Below, piece after piece: positions 57,440-64,000 of a stretch of DNA of 64,000 nt. Numbering within the stretch: the first letter of the stretch is position 1; each line of letters opens with the position of its first letter. The DNA comes from Lumbricus terrestris (Eukaryota > Annelida > Clitellata > Crassiclitellata > Lumbricidae). A program made the position numbers and the translations under genes. The notes under the pieces were generated by a model that was not told the DNA's origin, did no database searches, and worked only from the letters and a program-made list of their open reading frames with translations. The stretch spans positions 92,245,368 through 92,309,367 of the forward strand of contig OX457036.1 in the NCBI GenBank assembly GCA_949752735.1. Reading direction: 5' to 3'.

Positions 57440-58003
57440 GTGAGTGAATAGGTTTGCTCTAATAACAATAACTAAGCCTACCAGCCGTGTACTCCCGAAT
57501 TTGGTGGCATAACTCGTCACTGCTTTGCACCAGATGTTCTGTTGACTTCATTCAGCTAGGCATTGCAGAACACAAGCAATCAATCGATCAATCAGTCAAT
57601 CAATCAGTCGGCACTTATATAGCAGAATTGAACAATGACCAAGAGGAAAGCTGTTGCAAAGAATGAAGTTACTAGTAGTTCACGGAATTTGCAATTAATA
57701 TTGTGGCACTCGCTATTTAAAATGGTCCTCTGAATAGCTGCCTAAATAAAGAAATCATATTGGAAATGTTTTACTACCAATGAAATTGAGTGTACAAATT
57801 TTCCGCCATTTATTTTCTTGTACAACTAATGCTTGGCAGGCTTGAATTTATTTCGGTCAGGTTAGTAATGCTAGTTATTAGGCCTTGGGGAAATGTAATG
57901 TAAGCTTATTTCTGATCAATATCTCAGAACTGTATACAAAGCATAACATAAGGTCAAATTGTTGGAAAGGATTTTGATGTGTTTTATCATTTTTGTTTGA
58001 GAG

Positions 58004-58167
58004 ATAGTGACGCTTCATTTTGGCCGGATCGGAAAGATGATGTAATTTTGGCCCAAGAAGGTCTCATCTCGATTAACGTCAGACGACCGCTGGGAGAATG
58101 GCAAAAGTTTGAATCAGCTTTCCTGGACAAGCATAGTGGAAATACAAAAACATATGGTGAAACAGAG
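58004..58167 (+). CDS. Gene B exon 4
   Basis: Same borders and length (164 nt) as gene A exon 4, including the weak GAG|GTGCAT donor. The KKFESDFTDKYRGNAKK region of A reads QKFESAFLDKHSGNTKT here. Confidence 0.93.
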
Positions 58168-58344
58168 GTGCATGTTTATCTAATCTTTGTCTTAAGTGAC
58201 CCAATGTTACATGCCCGTTTCTTGTCATGTTGTCAAGTCCAGTGGCTCTAAGTTGATACATTGCTGCAGATATAATAATATAGTAATAATAATAACGTTA
58301 ATAACAATAATATTATAATTTAGTATCCTTACAATCCTTGTGCA

Positions 58345-58870
58345 TTCTTTCATTACAGTTCGCCTTGACTATTGCTCGTCACTCTACTGTTACCTCTCAT
58401 CCATTCGAATAGTGTGGCTGGCATGACTCTTACTCTCTGCAGCGCGTCTAATTGGACAAATTCCTACTTCTTACCCGGCTTCACATTGAGTATAGAATTT
58501 CTGCTGTGGCTCGGCAATGTCGGCATGGTGATGCCCCAGACTTCCTGTGAGAGTTCTCTGCTCCTCTTGCAGACCTATCCAAGTCAACCGCCCATCCATT
58601 CTGCCCAAGGGGGGGGTGTTTTTGGTTCCATTCGCATGAACTGCAACTATGCCGAATCGAGCTTTTACGTCGTGGTCTGAAATGGGCTCCCACAGCGTCT
58701 GCTTCCAGGGGCACTTACTGGAGCATTTTTATTCAACTCAAGACTATGCTTTTTTGCCGTGCTCGATTCGGGACTCGGGAGAGCTTCTGACTTTCTGAGT
58801 AGTTCCGTTGAAGAGTCACTATAGCAATTCTTGAACGAATGAATGATTATAATATTACAATTTAAATGGT
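58345..58870 (+). mobile_element. Decayed LINE fragment shared with gene A
   Basis: Alignable with 6065-6600 throughout, with different stops and indels, so it was present before the duplication. Confidence 0.6.
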
Positions 58871-58924
58871 CCCATAACGCAGTCATGCCTTCCATGTTTG
58901 CATGGCACCTCAAATACAACTAGC

Positions 58925-59215
58925 AGCAGGGTTGGCCTTAAAAAACGCGTCTTGATTCGAAGGAGTTAATAACTGATTCCGCCGCTTACGGACAGGAGGA
59001 AGACCGTTGCAGTATCTGGGACCGGTCACTGAGAAGGTTCGATCACTGAAGCGGGTTCTCATCCGCCGAACACGAAGCTTTTCTTAAACGACCTCCCGAT
59101 AGATACTCGGGCATGTTGCATGAGTTGGGTTGCACAAACGAGACCGTTGCTGCAAGTTGCCATTTATATTTTCCCACGGATCACTAAGCCTATAGTTTCT
59201 AGAAAGTTATATTAG
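58925..59215 (-). mobile_element. LINE fragment shared with gene A
   Basis: Alignable with 6700-6955 ('gaccgttgc..tctgggaccggtcactgagaagg'). Minus-strand RT C-terminal remnant. Confidence 0.6.
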
Positions 59216-59267
59216 CTTTATAACTCCAAGTTGTTCCCAGGTACGAATTATAATGACTTCAATACAG

Positions 59268-59612
59268 CGGCGGATCCAGGGGCGCCAATCCGGCCATGGC
59301 CACCCATTTAAAAAGTGCATGGGACGTGCATGGCCCCCATTTGGTTTCAACAAGCCATTAAATCAAAACAGCGGGAGAGAAAAGTAGGATACTAGAGAGG
59401 CCGTAGTATATTATCGCTTGCAGAGATTACTTCGACCAGGAAGACTGATGACTAAAAAGGTCATCAGTTATTTTGGCAGGAAAACTGGTATATTTTCCAG
59501 ACATTTCGACCAAACGACTAAAAGAAGAAAAAGAGTCATCAAATTTTTCTGGCAAAGATCACCGAAAATTTTAGCCCCTCCTTCGAAAATTTCTGTATAC
59601 GCTTCAATAGAC
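59268..59612. mobile_element. MITE with CAGCGGCGGATCCAG end
   Basis: It begins CAGCGGCGGATCCAGGGGCG and ends AAAATTTCTGTATACGC. It is related to 41935-42255 and absent from gene A at the matching site. Confidence 0.55.
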
Positions 59613-59799
59613 GATGCTGTTTTTGACTTAATTGCTGGCTTAAGCTAGGCTTAATTTTGTAACGCTATACTAGTATACTTGTAAAATGATTTTGTTTGTT
59701 TAGTTTAGTTTAGGTTGGTCCGTGTATGAGATATTGCTGTATTGTTTTGTATAATACCATATAATTATATACAACTTGTATAATTGTGTAATATCATGA

Positions 59800-60070
59800 A
59801 TTTAAAGCACCACTCACAGTGCACACCATTCAGAGGCACTCCCAGTGTGAAAGACTCAGAGAAAAGAAAGTATCCCTAGTTTTTGAGCGAAAAAAGTTGT
59901 GCTTGGAGTACTAGTTAATTACGAAGAGCGTGTCAATTCATACATCTGATTCCATAGTGTAGAATCAATGAAGGAAAAAGCTCGAGTTTTGGCCAAAGCA
60001 GCCCTTGCTATCTGTCACGTGAACGTAGTAGACGTAGAGAGTATGCTGAAGTCCTTAACTGGATAGATTA
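59800..60070 (-). mobile_element. LINE/SINE 3' fragment
   Basis: The tail motif 'aaagcaccactcacagtg...cagaggcactcccag' and minus-strand body are related to 18950-19310. Confidence 0.45.
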
Positions 60071-60328
60071 CGAAGATACTTAGGCACCAGTCTGTTGCTA
60101 TAGCTTGATGAAATATGTTAAAATGGCTGACAAAAAAAGAGAAGAAATTGTAAGAATGAAGTGATATATCTGGAGCAAGCTTTTGTTGGTACTGTCGTTT
60201 CCTAACGTGCTGATAAAGTTCCTGTAGATTCAGCCATGCGGACTTGAAACATGACCATTGTAATCACTGCGCAGAGTAGGGTCAGATATGTCCTTTCTTT
60301 TGACTTTTAACTCAAGATGGACATTCTA

Positions 60329-60879
60329 TCTATATTATAAGGCGGAAAGTTTGCACTTTTTTTATTTTGACTCTTCGTCCCTGAAAAGACCCGGAAAAGA
60401 CAGAGCGTCGGTTTGACAATTTTTTTGCAATTGATTATTACCCAAACTTTAAGGTCAACGCGACTATTTTCAACTCTTAATTCACTTTAAAACCCGAGTT
60501 TTTAGCGTTTCAAGACAAATTTAATCAGCCACGTGCCGCATTAGTAAGGAGTCGACAGTCCGCGTGACGTCATTCTCGCCCAATAATAATTTCCGTTTAT
60601 CAACAATCCGGTTGACAAACCGAAACTGGTTACAGTGTACAATAATGCAAAAGAACGCAGATAACAGAAATATTAATTATACTAACAGAACAGACAGCAT
60701 GCAATAATTGCATTAGGTCACAGTCAACCCACACACCCGGGTCATGTTTGCCTTTTGGGGAAGCGGGGGTGGCTGCAGGTGTGGCGAAAACCCGAAATTT
60801 AGCGGTCAACGCTGGGTATCCCAGAGGAGTAGTGTTGAAGATTCTACATTTCCCGGGCAACGCCGGGTAACACATCTAG
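60329..60879. mobile_element. Non-autonomous Helitron
   Basis: It starts TCTATATTATAAGGCGG and ends with the hairpin CCCGGGCAACGCCGGG (60852-60867), TAACACAT and CTAG. It sits between A (60328) and T (60880). Gene A at 7265-7290 shows the empty site. This 5'-TC / hairpin / CTAG-3' structure is diagnostic of Helitrons. Confidence 0.9.
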
Positions 60880-61123
60880 TGTGCTATATATATCTGTCTA
60901 AAGCCGTGTTGGAGAACTCTAGGATTGCGGTTTTTCGGGTGGCGCCTGTAGGCTATACAGGAGGATGGCCATAGGTCATAGTACCATTAATCGTTTCCAT
61001 TATGACACCGTTAACGTTTCTTCTAATAGGGCCTACATCGCGGACATGTGACACCCCGTTCACTCTAAAGATCGTGTCAATGCCCGTGAATTTAGTCTGT
61101 ATACTTGGCACCTTTGTTTGTAG

Positions 61124-61268
61124 CCAGAAATAAACGTCTATGCAGGGTTGTTGCACGATGCCCTACTCTTCTGGGCTTATGCTGCCAGTGTATCCATAAA
61201 GGCCAACAGAGTGAATGGGTTCGTGAAAGAAGAAATTCCAGATTTTTTTGACAAGATAAACGTTACAG
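61124..61268 (+). CDS. Gene B exon 5
   Basis: Same borders and length (145 nt) as gene A exon 5; PEINVYAGLLHDALLFWAYA. It ends with NVTG, keeping the possible glycosylation site. Confidence 0.93.
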
Positions 61269-61283
61269 GTAGGCCTAACTGTC

Positions 61284-61660
61284 AGCATATACCCGAATCC
61301 CAAGCCGTATAGCATAGTAAAATTATTTAAAACATGTTTTAGTCATTTTTTCATCGCTCATCCAACTTCTAATTCTACTATATCACAGTTCCGTTATTCG
61401 TCCAACTTCTACTTCAACTAAAAATATTTTTATCGTTCATCCAGCCTCTACATGTAGTTTCATGGTTACAATTTAGCATAAAATCATGATTTCGTCGCTC
61501 ATCCAACTTCTACTTCTGTTAATTAATATGCTCATCCAGCTTCTAATGACACTGCAATACGTCAGTAGTAATATCATGTTTTCATCGTTCATCCAACTTC
61601 CAGTTTACGGAAATAAAATATCTCTGAAGTGCTATAAGGCTTGGGATTCGGGTATATGCT
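61284..61660. mobile_element. MITE with GAAGTTGGATGAACGATGA internal repeats
   Basis: Terminal repeats AGCATATACCCGAATCCCAA and its complement flank a 377-bp element; AACTGTC is duplicated (61277-61283, 61661-61667). The interior carries about six minus-strand copies of the word GAAGTTGGATGA(A/G)CGATGAAAA. Gene A intron 5 lacks it. Confidence 0.88.
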
Positions 61661-62093
61661 AACTGTCAGTTAGTAGCTGTTTATAATATATAAAACAGCA
61701 TGTATAATATTCTTTGCGTTTTCCATCAGTTGCGGCTATGGATTTTTTGCACCAATGGACGAAAAGGAAATAAAATAAAATAATTACAAACAGTAAATAA
61801 ATAAAGTTGCACAAAATTAAAAAAGTGGAAGAAGCGTGACAGTAAAGAGGAAGCGGGATTTTTGGAGAAATGTAGAAAACAAAAATAGTTTTGCAACTAT
61901 GAATGTTTTGGATGCATTCCTCACATACTGCGCTGTTAAGAGGTTCTTAGAAATTTACTGTAGAAATGTGTAAAAGTTCAGATACATCGGCCTACATGAA
62001 TACAGATAAAAAAAAATAAACATTAAAAGTAATAAGTTTTAATTGTCTTGCACGTGCGATGAAACCTTATAACTTATTTTAAAATGTTTGCAG

Positions 62094-62324
62094 GTGCAAC
62101 AGGGATGGTTAGACTGGCTCTGTCTGGAGACCGATTCTGTGATTACGCAGCTGAAATGGTACAAAAACAGAAGTATGTTCGTATGTTTGACTATTTCTTT
62201 GAAAATGAGACGCTTAGGCCAACGCATGTCACCGTTGCGTGGCCTGGAGAGTCAACGAAGGTTCCACCTAGTGAGCCATGTGAATTAACAGACACCTGTG
62301 ACAAAGCGAACAGAGATTTGATCA
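62094..62324 (+). CDS. Gene B exon 6
   Basis: Same borders and length (231 nt) as gene A exon 6. It keeps GDRFCDYA and the CELTDTC cysteine pair; fifteen residues differ, clustered just before GDR and at the exon end. Confidence 0.94.
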
Positions 62325-62469
62325 GTGAGTTTTGCTGTTTGTTATCTCTGCCTCAAAGTGTGTCTCTGCCTATTGGTTATTTTGGGCCGTCTATATACCA
62401 GATTGTAAATTCAATGTTGTTGAATTTTACATTTGGTTCTGTGTCATGTTTAATTAAATGAAGGATGAT

Positions 62470-62705
62470 ATTGTATTGCATTAAAACATTTATAAAGCAA
62501 CTCTACTTGGGTGAACGGTTCATAGGCGCTGCAATTGCGCAATGGCATGGAGAAGAAAATTTAATAGGTTTGAGAAACGAAATTGAAGAGACAGCTAGAA
62601 TTTGAGATCGAGTAGATGCATGGGGACGGCGTATTCGAAAGAGAGAGAGACCATTTTGAGGTAGAGGACTGGGACTGACACATAGCTGTTCTTGTGTGAG
62701 GAACT
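62470..62705 (-). mobile_element. LINE 3' fragment shared with gene A
   Basis: Alignable with 9030-9270; present before duplication. It ends at the empty site of the gene A hAT MITE. Confidence 0.5.
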
Positions 62706-62850
62706 AGAAGATCAAATCATTATAATATTATATTATATCATAGTAGGAATTTTAAATTCATTGCACTGGACTAGCAACAACCAACAACTTGGCTGAATAT
62801 TTTATGCTGATGGATCATAATAATTAGGCTTTGTTTGCTTGACTTTACAG

Positions 62851-62920
62851 TTTGGGTTTCTGTAAGTGTCTCGGTTGGTGTTTTCCTATTCACGGCTGTT
62901 CTTTGTCTTGTTTTGTTCAG
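62851..62920 (+). CDS. Gene B exon 7: transmembrane helix
   Basis: Same borders and length (70 nt) as gene A exon 7: IWVSVSVSVGVFLFTAVLCL. The following exon (juxtamembrane) is expected just beyond 64000, since it lies 1.56 kb downstream in gene A. Confidence 0.94.
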
Positions 62921-63084
62921 GTAAGGGGATGTTTTTGCATGTAAATTTGACCCTTTATTTTTGTTGAGCTTTATTGCATAACTGATGCATGATTGTCTAA
63001 AGTTTGCAAATTAATTTGCTCAGAGATTTCTGTAGATAATGTCCGTTTATTAATTTTTAAAACTCAAACCTCAGTATGCCTCAC

Positions 63085-63880
63085 AATCTCTCTGTCTCTC
63101 CTCCGTCAGGCCGTGGCCGACGATGAGTCCTCCAGGTTTCCCTATTCCTGGTTTTCTCCATTGCCTATCTCATATCCATATTCATATTTTTGGGAACTTC
63201 TCGTATGTTGCCTTCCATGTTTTACTTTTTGATTCTGGTGCGTAGAGTCTTGTTGAGGTTTCTTGGTCCTTTTGCCGTGTGGTGACCAATCCTCTCCTAG
63301 CAGGGCAAGGAAGCAGATGGGCCATTTGAACCTCATGCGCCCTGAGGTGTCCTTCCAGCATCTGCCTCCTGCATTTGCCGAGTGTAGCCTACCTGGTTCC
63401 CGGTGAGCCTGTCCACCTCGCGAATCGCCCTAGGTGGTTCTTCAATCAGAGACTTACGCCACTGACTTTCTCCACTGATGGCATGGCCTCACCGGGCAAT
63501 CCCCTACTTAGCTGTTCACCTCCCCACCACGGGTAGGTGCAGGTAGGACTTGGGGGGCAGGTTTTTTTTAACGTGCAGTTGTACACAAAATGTCCAGTTC
63601 TAAATGAACTTATGCAGTTGTAGAAGCACTTCTGTACAGTTAAATGGCAAAAATGGTCATTTTCCTCCGATTGGAAGTAATTTACCATGGAGGATGGGAA
63701 AGAAAATAACGGTTTGTGCCGTTCAAAAAATTCCTTAAAAACAGACCTGGGGGGCGCATGACATCAAAGCATATTTTGTAAACTTGTTAGGCATCGCTGT
63801 AGCGCCAGTGAGTAAGTTGGTCTCCCTGGCGTGGCTTCTGTGGGCACTGAGAAATTCTCGGATTTACATTACATTGCATT
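63085..63880. other. Insertion in gene B intron 7
   Basis: Gene A lacks this roughly 800-bp block, while sequence on both sides aligns (10071-10130). It ends in 'tttacattacattgcattacac', which resembles a retroelement tail. No recognisable coding motif. Confidence 0.5.
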
Positions 63881-64000
63881 ACACTGTAGGACAAAAACTC
63901 ATCGGCAGTGTACCTCCTCTTTGCTTCCAGGATTAAATCGTATATAGCTAATCAGTTTGTAGTCCAATTAAAGCAGTACGAGGATGATAAATCGTTTTAA

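Overview
The window is eukaryotic (animal) genomic DNA: AT-rich, intron-rich, with spliced exons separated by introns full of transposable elements. The recurring TAGGCCTA-type words, CR1/L2-like LINE debris, Gmr1-type LTR retrotransposon and a tandem pair of receptor guanylyl cyclases suggest a marine invertebrate. An echinoderm or other invertebrate deuterostome is my best guess, held with low confidence.

Host genes. Two copies of one receptor (membrane) guanylyl cyclase gene lie in tandem on the + strand. Gene A runs from before the window to a stop codon at 39758-39760. Twenty exons are visible (called exons 2-21 here), their splice phases all agree, and they sum to 2,955 nt (984 codons plus stop). 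In order they encode most of an ANF-receptor-type ligand-binding ectodomain, one transmembrane helix, a pseudokinase homology domain, a coiled-coil linker and a class III guanylate cyclase catalytic domain. Gene B starts with a signal-peptide exon at 50431-50727 and shows exons 2-7 (53284-62920, ectodomain to transmembrane helix); the rest lies beyond position 64000. Aligned introns show that A and B arose by segmental duplication. Their shared ectodomain and transmembrane exons differ at about 59 codons with an amino-acid change but only about 12 with a silent change, which points to diversifying selection on ligand recognition.

Mobile DNA. Intron 13 of gene A carries a full-length, young Gmr1-type Ty3/gypsy-related element (22949-30242; LTRs of 736 and 722 bp, 5-bp target duplication). 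Its integrase lies upstream of the reverse transcriptase and its Gag has a SCAN-like capsid segment. It sits inside an older small DNA element. Intron 9 holds a CR1/L2-like LINE whose reverse transcriptase is split by a 2.2-kb hAT element (8-bp target duplication). Several Helitrons, hAT/Harbinger-type MITEs and tRNA-derived SINEs are dated relative to the duplication because the other paralogue keeps the empty site.

Layout. 1-39760: gene A and its TE-filled introns. 39761-50430: intergenic, almost entirely mobile DNA. It includes a 1.9-kb TA-flanked element with CGATCGACTCG-rich palindromic ends and a CRE-containing minisatellite core (40671-42583), a 1.5-kb element with an 88-bp tandem repeat (42811-44289), and a pair of related inverted-repeat elements, one split by a LINE (46669-49985). 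50431-64000: 5' part of gene B. No rRNA, genuine tRNA gene, CRISPR array or bacterial-style operon was seen.
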